A program made the position numbers and the translations under genes. The notes beneath the pieces are model-generated. The model saw only the letters and a list, made by a program, of their open reading frames with translations. It had not been told where the DNA came from and did not search any database. DNA of 64,000 nucleotides from Acanthosoma haemorrhoidale. Its lineage: Eukaryota > Arthropoda > Insecta > Hemiptera > Acanthosomatidae. Shown here piece by piece: positions 34,730 through 48,566 of this stretch (position 1 is its first letter; each line of letters opens with the position of its first letter). The stretch is taken from positions 55,201,239-55,265,238 of the forward strand of contig OV884012.1 in NCBI GenBank assembly GCA_930367205.1, in the 5' to 3' direction.

Positions 34730-37700
34730 TTATAGTGGTGTTTTAAGTAGGTTTTTATAATTTTATGTCAACTTGCTGACATCTGTTAGTTTTTGATGGT
34801 TTTAATAGTTACTTGATAGTTTTTAATTTTGTTTTTTAAATTTTAATTATTTACTACATACGTGATATATTTTTAAATTTTTAATTTTTGCAGAGTAGAA
34901 GGACAATTTTCAAATATGTAATTATTGTTTCGTTTAATAATGGTATTTAGTTTGTTTCCATATGCGCAGGAATAAGTTTCACTTGACTTTTTATTTTATT
35001 GTAGTAATGACTGAAGAAAACAGCTTAGAGCTGTAGAAAGCACTATTACATTAAATAAGAGGCTATAAGCTGTGGAAACACAATAAAACTGTTTTATAAA
35101 TTCGGACTATTGACATTGTATGGCAAATTTATACATTATCTATTTATTGAAATAAATGAAATGATGATTGTTTGAAACACAATTTATGTTTTTATGGTTT
35201 TTAGTGTGATTTAATTGCATAATGCAGTTGAAGTAGCATACTACCCATTACCTTATAAGTTACCGTCATTCATTACTTAATGTATTTTTTTCCATTCAAA
35301 AAACTTTGGAAACATTTATCCCAGCTACTACTTTAATTATTTGTAAAACGTTTGTGCGTGGCAGAACATTTTGCAGTGGAAAGGATTCCAATCTCAGGAG
35401 TTTGATAGCTTCGGTAAATTTTCATCTGAGAGGTAAAGTTGTAGGAGATAGAGAGGGGAGGGGGGAGGCCGGACAGAAGCCAAGTCCCCTAAGCCTCTAT
35501 TAGTCGGCCGCTCACACTTTGATTGCCCGCTGGCGGGAAACGCTGCCTCGGCGCTATTACAGTCTTTTCCGCTCCGAAGGCCTCAGCGATAGATTCTGCG
35601 AAAAAAGTTCACTCCCTGGGGTGTATCTACCCTTAACTTCTTCCACCGATGGGATTCCGGCACGTCCGAGGAATATATATAAAGCGGAGGGGTGGAAACG
35701 GCCACCTAATTTAAGGCAGTACGCTCTTGATACATTTAAGAGTTATACGAATAAACTTCTAAGGACAAATTCAACTATACCTTCAGGAAGTTATTATCAA
35801 TCACATTAACTTTTATGTAACCAAATTCTAAAATATAATAGTAAATACATAGATATTTGTATGTATTCATATACTCAATATGCAAATTGGAGGCATGCAT
35901 TCCACTAAAAAATTGAATTTGCTATAAAAAAAACCAACCACCTCTCTATTTTCAATTCTCGTTCATCCACCGATCCTCACCAAATTTGGCGCAACTAGTG
36001 TTTATTACATTATGAAAAATTTATGCTCCGGCCATTGTTTACTTCCACCAATTTAAATTGCTAGTTGTCTTGGAACAGTATAGAACCGTGATGTGTGGTT
36101 AAGCTGAAAATTTAGCACGGATACTGTTTATTACTTCAAAAACGTTACTGTGAAATTGTGGCGTCAAAATAGTTCTCATTATACACCCTTTATTCAAAGA
36201 GAATCCTATTTTTTCCTATTTTCTCTAAAGCCACTAAATGCTTAATTATTGCAGAATACTTATGAAATTAGACACTAGCTCGTTTCGGTAGGGGTTGTAG
36301 GGCATAACTCTCGGAAACGTTCAAAATCGCGGTTTGGATAATTTCCCTAATACTGTGAACCTAAAAATTTAACTTCCTAGTACACACGGTTGACAATATC
36401 ACTTGAGAATCTCTAGTTTTTTACTTGGATGGATACAGTTTGTTAAAATATATTTTTGTCAGGTTATATTGATTTTCTGATCACGCTTTGGATGTTGTCC
36501 TTAAAGGGGGAGTAAAGTTCAATCTGGTCTATGTCAAGATGATTCCAATAATCAACCATCTTCATCTCTTTTACTTTGATTTGCAGAACGTTCTATCAAG
36601 CTAGATTTGAAGATTGCGATGGTTCAATATGGTAGGAAATGCAATATCCTCTACATATTAAATATAGCTCATTTCATCATTGAAAGGGATAAAGAAATAG
36701 TGGAAACTGAAAACACACTTGCATTATTGAACACATACTAATTTCTATCAATACTCAGAGATTCGGTAATGCCATGTGAAATCTTTACTATTACGGGGAA
36801 ATTATGTCGTTAACACAAATGCAAACTTGTGAATAGCCAAAGTTTAGGTTTTCAGGAGAGCCAAAAAAACAGTCATATTATGATTAACGAAATCGATTTC
36901 TTCTGTCATTTTTCTTCGTAAAAAGTCTGATGTTAACATTTTTAACCTTATATTCACAAGTCACAGCTACGTTTTGGATAAAAATTTGTGAAAAAAAATC
37001 GTTATTTTTCATGTTCGTAAATTTGCATTGGTATCGCCGATATACAGCATGCAAAAACTAGATCTTACCCGCTCTAGAGAATTTACGGCAGTATGCTATA
37101 TAATTCAACAAGTATAAACATCTATAAAAGTAGATAAAAATGTTGTTTCTCACATTTTTCCAGCGTTTTTTAATGTAACAATATAAATAAATGTAAAACC
37201 AAAAAATCACGCAATTAACAGTTAAATGGTTTCACAGTGTACTTATTGAACATTTAGGAACACGGAATATTGAACCCTTTAGGAACACCAAACAAAATTG
37301 AATTCCCCTTATTAAATATGGCTTTTGGTCGTTGGAGAAGTTCTGAAGCAGTTCCAAAGCGTGCAATACCACCAAACAATAGAGCTTTGCACTGAATGGC
37401 CTAGTAATTAACATTGGACCAATGAAGGAGATATTATCAGTTATTGAAATTGTTTTGGCATGTAGGGCCAAGTGGACATATAACATTACGTGGAATAGCC
37501 AGCCAGGGAGGGGTGCCCTTGTGTAAAGTGCATGTGGGCCCCAATAGAAGGACTGAATCCTATTGTCAGAGCCGTAATATTGTCGGTCTTCTTCCTTTGT
37601 GCCGTAGGGATCCAAAGGGTCCCACTACCCTTTCATATAGCCCTTGCCCTCCTTTTCATAGTTTAATATTACATCAACTCTTCTTGCCGTCTAATGAAAG

Positions 37701-40214
37701 GGAATGACAAAAATAAAATAAAACACCTTTGTCTGAGCAGTGCTACTGCACGTGAATCGTCCGTCCTGAGAGACATTCCTTTGTTGAATTTACTTTCATA
37801 AAAATACTATTTCAGTTTGACCCGGAAAATTTAGTAATCCGTTATGATAAAAATTAAACGGACAAAACGATGACTTTTCTTGGAATGGCTCACTTCGGAA
37901 TCATATAGGATGACATTTAACATTTAAGAGTATTAATTCTCTTAAATCCTGATCACAGGGTGATTAATTCTTTATTATCTTTCAAGAAAGTTCCCATTTA
38001 CCCTCCCCCTCTCCAATCGATTGTGCTTATAAGTTAATGGTTACAATAGATTTCCAAGGAGTGATAGTTTGGTCCTTTTCGTAACAAAGGAGAACATGGT
38101 TCCAATGTTATTACAGCTTGAGGAGGACGATTTACGAGTGCAGTACGAAAAATCAGAAATTTTTTTTGGACATCACTGTCATATTTCAAAAATTAACCCA
38201 AACGGGACAAAATTATGTAGGTGCTATAATCTCTAAAACTGGTGAGCATTGAACTGAATGTTAATGTATAATCTGATAATTGCCCTAAAAGATGCTGTAA
38301 TTTGGCAATGTAATTTTACCCCCTGGCTTTATTTAATATAGGAAAAGATGAACGAAGAAAAGTTTATACATATATATTTGTTGAAGTAAAATGCTAATGA
38401 AATTTCTTTTCGTGCAGCATTGGTTTTTTTTCTAGCATCTCTTATTCTACCAGGGTTTGGCCCAAAACGGCTTGTTATATTATATTATATTGAAACCGAC
38501 CTCTTTTTTTACCATTTATTTTTGGTTCTTTATTAGATCAATTTACCTTAACTAATTTGGCAGGTCCGTCATGAGATCTTTAATTCAAATGGTTTTATGT
38601 CTTTGACATAGGAATTTATCCCGATTGAATCGCCCGATCTCAAGGCTAATGTTCTAGTTATTAATAAACTGAGAAACTGGGAATTGTGTAATATATACAA
38701 ATAAAATGGTTATAACAAATAATTATAATTATATAGAGTGCTGACAAAATTTATATAAAAAATATTCAATTCCTTTTGAACAAGGATAGTTACTACTAAT
38801 TACAAAAAAACATGAAATTTGAGCTAAATTTCTTTTAATGGATCCATAATAAAAACAATATTAATATCACCCAATCGATGACCTTTTATCCAATCAACGT
38901 TACTTCTGCTGTTGGTTCTTCTTCTCTCTTGGTTGGTACCGCCAGTTCGGGAGCTTGCTAAGAATCCGCTCTTCTCGGTGGTCGTGCTAAGACTGACCCT
39001 TTATCTCATCCCCACTCCTAAGAGCTTAAGGGAAGATGCTGACCAGGTGGGAGGGTTGCTGGTCATGATATTCTCAAATATCATGAATGTTACAATATAT
39101 ATTATAAGATACATATAGAAATAATCTAGATTTTGACCAGTTTGATGGATAATCCAATTCCAATCAGCAAATACAAGCTAGTCATTATATTAGCTATACA
39201 AATATTTTTGTAGTGTTTTTTCCCCATTTGAACGTCCCTTTCTGCTTTAGCCATAGAATTTTATAGTGGACCATGCTAAAAATTACACGTGAGGATCGGA
39301 CCTCAGAGGGGAACAAATATGTGGATTTATTATCATTATTAACAATGAAAAATGTTTAAACATTAAATTCTTAGTTAATTAAGTTCTTATTAAAAGTAAC
39401 CTTTCCTCCCAGACTGAGAAGAAACCAAAAATCTGTGGATATTAATTAAGAAAACAATTTATCGGTTTTAATGAAGGAAACCTTACACTCAGTAGCTTCA
39501 AATTGAAACGCCACTGATATGTTTTCAATTTGAATGCGTTGTTTAATAATTAGTCCACAGCTCCTCAAACTTTGGATGCGATTTTCGTTGAGACCACTAA
39601 AGTTGGTTTAGTGTAGCTTCGAGGAACAATACTCTAGCAACTTCGTACTTATCCGTTGTTCTAATACAAGGGTATCAACTTGTTGATAGCTATTTATCAT
39701 CGAAATTAGACAAAAAGAACGTTAAATACAGCTAAAATATCCCGAGGAATATTGTTAGCTGTAATTACTTGGTGTTTTGAACTATGAAGGATTATAATAA
39801 AAAAAAAATCAAAGAAAGAGTTATTATTTAAGTTATAGGTGTTTTATTAGCATTTTCAGTCTAAAATTTGAACTCACTAATGCAACACAATATTATAGGT
39901 TACTTACTTGTATTTTTCATGATTTTAGAGTGAAGAAGAGCACTTCAGTTCGTTGATCAACAATTTTTTTTTTTTTTTGCAGCTCATGTTGCACGTAATG
40001 TATCAACTAATCCACTGCAATTGATGATTTTTATTATTACTCATGAGTGTTAGACTGAAACAATTTTTCTTCTTAAACGAAGGATAGATAAAAAAAAGAA
40101 AACTTTATTTACAATTAAACTTGTTACTAAATTATTATGTTTCTTCCCATTTTATTACGTAAGTTTCCATGTATTGGAAACCGTAACTTACTCGGTATAT
40201 ATTAAATAAAGGGT
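34730..40214. other. No gene seen; weak items
   Basis: A GC-rich island at 35,440-35,800 includes a 96-codon frame (35,519-35,809, TTG start) containing GIPARPRNIYKAEGWKRPPN, unrecognised, with a TATATAAAG inside at about 35,675. Two 27-base direct repeats (21 of 27 identical) lie at 35,982-36,008 and 36,108-36,134. TATTGAAC..TTTAGGAACAC is tandemly duplicated at about 37,245-37,290. The 127-codon minus frame at 37,232-37,615 looks random. A perfect hairpin CATGATATT-CTCA-AATATCATG lies at 39,064-39,085. The rest is AT-rich and empty. Confidence 0.35.
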
Positions 40215-40224
40215 TTAATAAAAA

Positions 40225-40574
40225 TTACATTCATTCAACGTAGACATATAAACTTTTTCCACTCCCTACAATAATTGACAGACCCGGTGTTTAACACGAT
40301 AACCCCCGCTCCGTTCCATCATCGATGGCAAGACTCAGTCGAGGCAGGAACGCTTTAGTCTTAGGCTCTAGTTTTAGGTTTTAGTTTTTAGCCCCATCAC
40401 CTATGTGCATTACCTAGTCTTGTATATATATTATTCGACCTTTTAACTTCAAAAAGATATGTTGTTGTAATTCTACCCTCCTTCGAATGCATCTGAGCAT
40501 GCAGTATGAGGAGAAATCTGTAAATATTGTTCATATATTGTATAATAAATAAAGGGGTTATGGGGAAAAAAAAA
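40225..40574 (+). mobile_element. LINE family A, 5'-truncated copy 4
   Basis: It aligns with copy 2 from the 'CGGAGACAC' region onward: CGTAGACATATAAAC, GACAGACCCGGTGTTTAACA and GATGGCAAGACT. It ends ATAAAGGGGTTATGGGG plus 9 A. TTAATAAAAA occurs at 40,215-40,224 and again at 40,575-40,584, a 10-bp low-complexity but correctly placed target duplication. A different hairpin, TGCAT-CTGAGC-ATGCA (40,488-40,503), sits where copies 1 and 2 have theirs. Confidence 0.75.
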
Positions 40575-40584
40575 TTAATAAAAA

Positions 40585-42560
40585 GTTTTACTGATTAAAT
40601 AAAAATGTTTACATGTTAAATAAGACTATTTAAAATATAACAAAAAAAAATTAAAATAAACTTTAAGCTAATTGTAATCAAGATTTTTATTTACACATAT
40701 AAAGTTCCTTTTGGGATAAGGAAATATATTTAACAGATTTCTTACTTGAATTTGTCTTACTTAAATGAAACAGAAAATTGCAATTTTGTAACAGATGTAT
40801 AGCTCTCTTATGACTGTATCTTCTGTAGAATTTTTGGTGTAGCTAGCAATCTCCCGTATTAGTGAACGTTTGGGGGCTATTGTTTTGTTAAAATATGTTT
40901 TAGTCTTAGAAGGGACACATTCTTGAATTTTGGGGACTTAATTAAAGGGTAGTTAATAATGATACGCTTACCTAGGTTTTGAATTCTTTCAAGTTGTACT
41001 GGAAAATATATTTTAAGGGACTTTACTGATGTTTTTTTTTTTTTAAATACGGGAACATATTTTTATGCCTTATCAGTTTTCCTGTTGATATGTCCTATGA
41101 CGTTAGTGGATCCGTCTAGTGTTAAGCCAGATTATTGGACTGATTTTAACCATGGGATGTGCTCGAGTTAATTATTTTTATTATTTAATTTAAATTTATG
41201 AAATTGTTCCTACTTCTGGTAATTGGACGTTTCTAAGACTTATTAAAAAAAAACATTCAACGTAAATTTATATTTTATAGATCATCTGCACACAATTTTG
41301 CAAGTTATCATGAGAGACATTTTTGTTGAGTTTGCAAATAAGCAAATCAAAACGACATATGCAAACACGTTTGTATAAATGGTCCTGTTTGCACAATTAT
41401 ATATAATGTGTTCCACCTTTGACTATGCGCATTAACTTCCAGCTATATAATTATATTACACTTTAATTAAATACTACTATATTATCGGTATTATTGAATG
41501 GCAGAAAGGCCAAGAAACTATGAAACGCTAGGTAGTTTTTTACATTGATGTTTAAGGCTGTTAAAAACATCTCGGTTGGATCGAGGCTAACTAAAGGCAT
41601 CGCCAAACATTGTTATATTCTTGTGCTTAGATCAGCTAGAATAACAATGATGTATGTGCCCTAGTATCGGTACAAAGTGTTTAGATCGCGTAAAGTAAAT
41701 TCTTTATTTCTCAGTCTGGGTGGTATCTGGGAGCGGTTTGCATAAATTGGCCCCGAGGAATCCAATAGCAAACCCCTTGAGGGTTTTCCTTATTTGAATT
41801 TATCTTAACTCCAAGTCGTGGACATTTCTTATGTAAAGCGACCGTTTGGAGCCCGTCCCAACAAGTTCGGAATTTTAATGGACCCTGAATATAGAAACAA
41901 TTCCTTTCTCCCTCCCCCGCCACTAGCTGAGTGTAAAGTAACGCCCAGGATTTCAAGTTATTTAACTTAAAGTAGTGTAACAGTTCTTCAGCACTTGAAA
42001 AAGACCGGCTAACTTACCACTTCTCACGAGTTAACTTTACCACTTCCCTTCATTAAAAGGGATTTCTTTCTTATTCGTCATTAAGTGATTTTTAATGAAC
42101 TTTAAACAATATCTCTTTCTCTTCTCCTCTAGGCAGTACAAAATAAGTTCTGAGAATTTTGCAGTTATCCTTTTCTGTGTCCTGTTATGAACATGGCATT
42201 TCCGGATTTTTGTCATTGCTAGGTAGCAAATTGAGGTCAATTGACTGTTTTTCAATTTAATTTAAGAAAATGGTTTAACGAGTTGTAATTAAATTGAATC
42301 AGTTATGAAAAAGTGGAATAATTTCGTGCGCAATATATCAACAAAATAAGGTATCCAGAAATTTCTATAATTTTCTTTCTATAATAATTCGATTCAATAT
42401 TTTAAAAGACCTAAATAACTGATAATATAATTCTAAACAAATAAAATAAAAAATAAACAACTGTAATGTTGACTAAAAAAACTGACTGTTATCAAACGAG
42501 CAATTTATATTGTTGGCTCTTGAAACATTTGTATCGAAATATATATTTTGTTACTGACAT
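40585..42560. other. No gene seen
   Basis: AT-rich, with A and T homopolymers. The minus-strand frames at 41,711-41,956 and 42,037-42,255 are not protein-like enough to call. Confidence 0.4.
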
Positions 42561-42812
42561 TAATATATTATATTATATATTTTGATATAATATTATATTA
42601 TATATTTTGATATAATATTATATTATATATTTTGATATAATATTATATTATATATTTTGATATAATATTATATTATATATTTTGATATAATATTATATTA
42701 TATATTTTGATATAATATTATATTATATATTTTGATATAATATTATATTATATATTTTGATATAATATTATATTATATTATATATTTTGATATAATATTA
42801 TATTATATATAT
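42561..42812. repeat. 25-bp AT minisatellite with palindromic core
   Basis: Tandem array of about nine copies of a 25-bp unit beginning TTTGATATAATATTATAT. Unit starts fall at 42,581, 42,606, 42,631, 42,656, 42,681, 42,706, 42,731, 42,756 and 42,786; the last interval is 30 because of an extra TATTA. Units are almost identical, so the array expanded recently. Each unit contains ATATAATATTATAT, a perfect 14-base palindrome able to form a cruciform. Confidence 0.95.
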
Positions 42813-45800
42813 GACATTAATAGAAAACATAAGCGTTTTAAACCTGAAGTACCGTATGAGCTGGGAATTAAGTTAAAATGTAGCCTAACAGCCCTAAGCA
42901 TCTGACCTTAATTATGTTACCAATCAAAAATCTTCATCATATATCTTACCCTTAAATGTAAATGTGCTTAAAAAACCTGTAACTGAATGTAGACTATATG
43001 CAAATGGAAAACTAACCAGATTGACTTAGAAAATGGTTAGGCCTACATCAGATTTTTCTGGACAAAAAAACTGTTATGAATGAGTTGAAGGAAGATGGAC
43101 GGAGAGGAAATCATTGAAAAAAACAAAAATGAACTCAGTACTGTGATTATGAAGGACAGGCGTCACACAGCTCCGTGAACATTTCTTAAGAGTGTTCGTT
43201 GTTTGAGAGAGAAAAGGCTAAGCTTATTATAGCAGTTGTGTGCAGGTTGGTACATTCAGCATTCATTGGAAATGTATATAAAAGATTATAAATCCTGAAA
43301 ATATTAAAGCTTATATAGATTTAAATAAAGGTTGGAGTCTCTCTTAATATATATGTAATCTATTTTTTATTTATATGGAGGATGGTCTTTGATATCATTT
43401 CACCTAATCAGGCATACATACATTTTAATATTTAGGGAACACTGCAACAACATTTAATTTAATAAATAATAAGATTATAAACAATAAACAGGAAACAACA
43501 GAGTGGTGAATGTTATTATTCTTTCAATTTCTATTACCCACTCCTTGTATCTATCTAATCTAATTATTAAAATTTAAGCAAAAATGAATTATAATCTTAA
43601 GATAATAAAGCAACTAAACACTAACTTTGGTTATCTGAGGTATATAAAAGCTTATTTGAATAATACAAAATGTAATACATAATTTTAATACTTTACAAAC
43701 ATAACATTTCAGTGGTTTCGGAAGTTATATAACTATGTAAATAAATGTTAAGTCTTATTTAATTTAATTATACGACAAATAATACTGTTCATAAAAAGTA
43801 TAACTTGATACTCCAACTAACTAGGATTATAAACACTGTCTTTGTTCCAGTGCTACAACTCCGAAGAACCGTTGTATATTATATTCAAATTAATTACTTA
43901 CCTGCTTATTTTTTCCTCCAGGTTTAGGGTCGTAGTTTATAATTTTATATCTTAATTATTATTAGTTTTTCTTGACTTTTTTTTCTCAATAGTTAATATT
44001 ACTGTAGGTAATTAAGAAGGTAAGATTATTGCAATTTACATTTATTATAACATAACTATACATGTACATTCGTTCGACATCATTAGAAATAGTATTAAAG
44101 ATAATTATCTATTTAAAGGGTAAAAAGAAAGAAAAAAAGTTCATTATTTATAACGTTAATTTTAGACTTCAGCGACTATATTATTTAGTCGGTGGCTACA
44201 AATGTTTTTTATAAGTAAACATTTTACGAAATATACGATAAATATGCTAGTTTCAAGTATTTCGTTTTTAATTTATTCATTAACTCATTCACTAATACAT
44301 GTTTAGGTATTTTTTAGAATTAATGTCGTTATTCAAGCCGATTTTTTTTATATTGTTTGTAAATATAAACGAATACGGTTGTATATTATTAATTATTCTA
44401 ACAAGTTCTTTGAGAGTGCTTCATTTCCTATCATATTTCTATCTATACCACCACCGTATTAGAGCGAAAAGGACCAAAATACCGGAGTAAGCCACACCTA
44501 ATGAAATTAGCAGGAGCTGAAATAAAGTAACATGCAATTGAATTCAAGCCGTTAATGCCACAGAGCTCATAGCCACTGTTCAGGTTGGCATATACGCACT
44601 GCCAAGGGAATGCGGGACACCATACACCCCTACAATCGATATTTATGCTTTGCGGCCGCCGGATCCTTCCTCCGTTTTCTAATCAGAGGGAGAACGCCAA
44701 GATTAATTTCGTGCCGCGACTATGAAATAATTTCTGCTGGGATTATTTCCACCCTGTTCTTGCTGCTAGAGTTATAGGATCTGGTCCAACAAATTGCTCC
44801 AATATTCTTTCATAGTGCAATAATGTTTCTCTGTTATTGTTCCGATGTGCAAAGAATAAGATTAACTATAATATTTCACGAGGGCATTGCCATCTATATG
44901 TATTTTATTAAACTTTGAATCGGGAAAATGATTTTTTTTTATTTATGTAGGGTATAATAAATTACTAAACTGAAGTAACGTTATTTATTTAAAAAAAAAA
45001 ATCTTCTTTGCACATGGTAAACTGCCAATACCTAGGTAGAACCCATGATGTTTTGATCTTTTTAAAGGCCCATACTTATGACTTTTATTAGAAATATTAA
45101 TAATTTAATTTAAGTTTAGACCATAAGGATTGATGGCATAGATAAAGGGTGTATAAAATATCAGACTTCATATTTTTTTTTCTAACTTATCATTTCAATA
45201 GAACGCATTATGATTCAAAACTACGTACAATAAGTCACACCACTATATGTTAATAATTAAACGATTTATGAAATTATATGACATTACATTACGGTAAATA
45301 GAATCATAGCTAATAAAAGGTTATTATTATAATATACAAAAATGAAATACAATTTATTAAAGCAAACACTCAATATTGGTCAATGGTTAACATACACAGG
45401 ACATATTAGTTTGTTCCCCACATAAACATAAATCGCTCTTACTGCTGAATGAGAATCCTTTTCTGTCTATAATTGAATTGAATAAACAACTTTTCATGTG
45501 AAAACAGGTAATTGGAAAATGACGCAGTGAGGAGGAATGGGGGACACGTTCGTCACAGAACTGGGTGCGATTCATCCTTAGGAGTTACATAATACGTAAT
45601 GGTAATGGTTTACTCCCCCATTAACGTCTTGAAGGCTACTAGTTAGGAAGGTAATAGTAGTAATAGAGGTCACCCGAGAGAAGGATACAGTGGATACTGT
45701 GAACTGTTCTCAGTTATATTAATTATTGGTTTGTATTCCGTAACTGCGCAGCTGTCAAATTCTTGCTCTAAGATACAAGAAAATATCAAGAAGAGCTGTT

Positions 45801-46954
45801 AAGGTGAAAAATGTCGTTCAATCAGTTCATGTATGCCCGCAAAATCAGGAATAATTTTTGTAATACTATTTTTATTTCCTTTGTGTTTGGATGTATAAGG
45901 CATGTTAAAGCCATGCTATATTTTAACGGTTGACCCCTTTATAGGCCCGCATCCGTCCACCGGCCACAAAGTCTGGGCCAAACGACCGTAACCACGAAGA
46001 TAATCGGTTCGTTTCACATTAAAACGATAAATTTGATGAGATTTAGAAGGAATTATCAGACAGATCAACCAAGATATGAATGAGTTTACCAATTACAAAG
46101 GTTTTCGTTTAGGAACAAAGTATCAGATGTGATACGGAGTTGAGTTTTGATAACACGATTATAGATAGATTGCATATTATAGTGACGTAACTAAATTATA
46201 GCTGTCCTCATTCATCACCAACATTATGACTTTTTATTCCTGTTTGACCATATATATCTGACTGTATTTATTATTGTTAATTAACTATAAACTAAATTGT
46301 ATTTATTGAATTATGTATAAGAGTCATTCACTCCGGGGCTTCTGTTATTGTCTTATCTACTTACTAACTTGCTACTTATTAAATCTTCCGTAATGAAAAT
46401 TGTGGTTTCACCACAAGTAATTAAAAATAGCTAAATCACTGACTATAAATATTAATGTAATTATTCAGTCTTATAAATAATTTTTGCATTGTATTAATGA
46501 ATTTTTTAGCATGCCGGAAAAAAAACAACAAAACTTCAGGTCTCAAATATCTTTTTATTCGTGATTAAAGAAACCTTAGAAATTTTTTTCTCGAAACTCT
46601 AGGTCGTCTGTGCCTGTGTGGGTATCGTTTTTATTTATTAAGAACTAAGTCTGCCCTCAAATCAGTATATTCTTTTGCACTCGGTATTTTCTTTAGATAG
46701 CTCACCCTGCCATTCTTAAAAGTACTTATGATGCAACCATTCATTATATCCTGATCCAATGTTCCCTGATTGCCCTCTCCTGAGTTGGAGATCAGACACC
46801 ATCTTGATTGGCAGCATCATTAGCACACGAGAATGACAGGGTCATCTGTTGAAAGCGTAATAGCAATATAACGATTTGTGGGCATTGATGATGACAAATA
46901 TATAATTTTGCAGGAAAATCGGTTTAGGCCGATAAAAAAAAGCTGATAGATTTT
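42813..46954. other. No gene seen
   Basis: AT-rich. 44,560-44,720 is GC-richer but unrecognised. A 62-codon minus frame at 45,387-45,575 is not convincing. Confidence 0.4.
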
Positions 46955-47103
46955 AGTCTAAATTTAAATTTTAAAACTCCTTTATTGTGCTATAATTACA
47001 ATCTGTCTTTTATAAGGCAATAAGTAATAAGATAAATGCTCTCATTCATACCATATTTACAGTTCATCATTCACTCACTCATTCATACAATAAAGTCTAA
47101 ATT
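46955..47103 (-). mobile_element. LINE family B, very short copy 1 with TSD
   Basis: The minus strand reads TTGTATGAATGAGTGAGTGA and so on to a 3' end with CACAATAAAGGAG, matching the 3' UTR of the long family B copy. AGTCTAAATT at 46,955-46,964 and 47,094-47,103 is a perfect 10-bp target-site duplication, leaving an insert of about 129 bp. The plus-strand frame at 47,036-47,266 is only the antisense of this UTR. Confidence 0.82.
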
Positions 47104-48566
47104 AATTATGAAATGTGTTTTCACAGACTGCGTCAACTGCTGTGGTCAATTTCGTTTTCATAAATTATTTATGGTTCAATTATATCCACCTCGTTTTGAA
47201 TCTTTACTTTTGTGCCAACCTTTTTATTATAACTATTTTTTTTATTTATTGTCGTACATTTCTTAAAATCTATCTTTCTTTTATTGTTATCAGGACCTGA
47301 CGCCAACATACATTGTAAGTCAAAACGTTTTTCATAAATAAATTAGATAAAAACTTACAGTCTCATTCATCACTTTACTTCATTGCGTTTTCGTACTTCT
47401 GTTTTCTGTGTTTTACCTACCGTCCAATTGGAATATTTGCAAGTAAAGCCTTTCATTATAATAGCATAGCAAGTGAATCATTTCTATCGTTGTGCTAGAA
47501 TGTGACATACATAATACGGTTGCTGAATTACTGTATAAAAGTAGAGCCTCTCGCTTCAGTTTTGATAATACTAAATGGCTATTATTTAGTCATAATGGCT
47601 ACATGAATGACTTATCGAAGTGGAGGTAAGTATTAGCGAACACAGGACGTGTATTTTACATTGTCCTCCATCGCTATTTGGCAGCACTTTATTTGATGAT
47701 TCATGGGATGGATAACTGTAGTTACCTTTGTTAATTGTGAGCTGATCATGAATATTCATGTTACTGACGGAAACCATGCAAAACAAGCACCAAGTCTCCA
47801 CCCCGACACTAAATGCTACTAATTATATAATCTTCACTCTGCTTGACTGCCTTACAATTATTATTTATATGATAATAAAATTGTAGGCTTTACATCATTC
47901 ATTAAATAAAATAAAGTTTATTGCTTAGAGTCTAGGTGTAGGCTCATCTGTCATTCAGCGATGCAATAACTGCGATCGTCTTTCACATGTCTGTATGTTT
48001 TACAATTGCACATAATAGTTCAATCACTCTAAAAAATATGTATTAGACAACAATATCTTTGAAAAATGCTGATTGGTTTTGGGTAAATTAATGAATGGGA
48101 AGTGTGGAAAACAATTTAGAGGGAAATAGTGGCCCTTTTTCATACACTTTTCTCTAGTATCACTCAAGATTCTCAAGGATCTGCTTGGTTTCATGTAGGT
48201 CGCTTATTTATTTCATATTTATTACATTAGATAAAATTCAATTGAGTTAAGGTAAAATAACACATACAGGTGCTCACAAATCACGCAGGAAAGGCTGTTT
48301 TTTTTACATTGGGTCGCTTATGTCAAACCTTGCTTGTGACAGGTAGCACAGTTTGGAACAGACTTCTTGTCTCAAGATAATTACGATTATAATCAATTGA
48401 AATTCAAAAATTAGGGAAGATGTTTTTATATAGGGCACCATTTCTTAGTGAACATCTTCTGACATTCAAAAAAGTGAAAGAACCGCGCTCAAATTAAAAG
48501 CACGTTTGTTTTATAAATTTTCTTGCTCCAATAATCTATATCCAAAAATAAAATATTTTAATTATT
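47104..48566. other. No gene seen
   Basis: AT-rich intervening sequence between LINE copies. No feature recognised. Confidence 0.4.

Noticed and set aside
37232..37615. 127-codon minus-strand ORF
   Set aside because: No ATG at the start, no recognisable motif, and it overlaps another frame of similar length.
42561..42812. CRISPR array
   Set aside because: Units are contiguous without unique spacers, in animal-type DNA; it is a minisatellite.
44653..44668. Adjacent NotI- and BamHI-like sites (GCGGCCGCCGGATCC) suggesting a cloning linker
   Set aside because: No vector sequence lies next to it and the flanks are ordinary genomic-looking DNA; likely chance.
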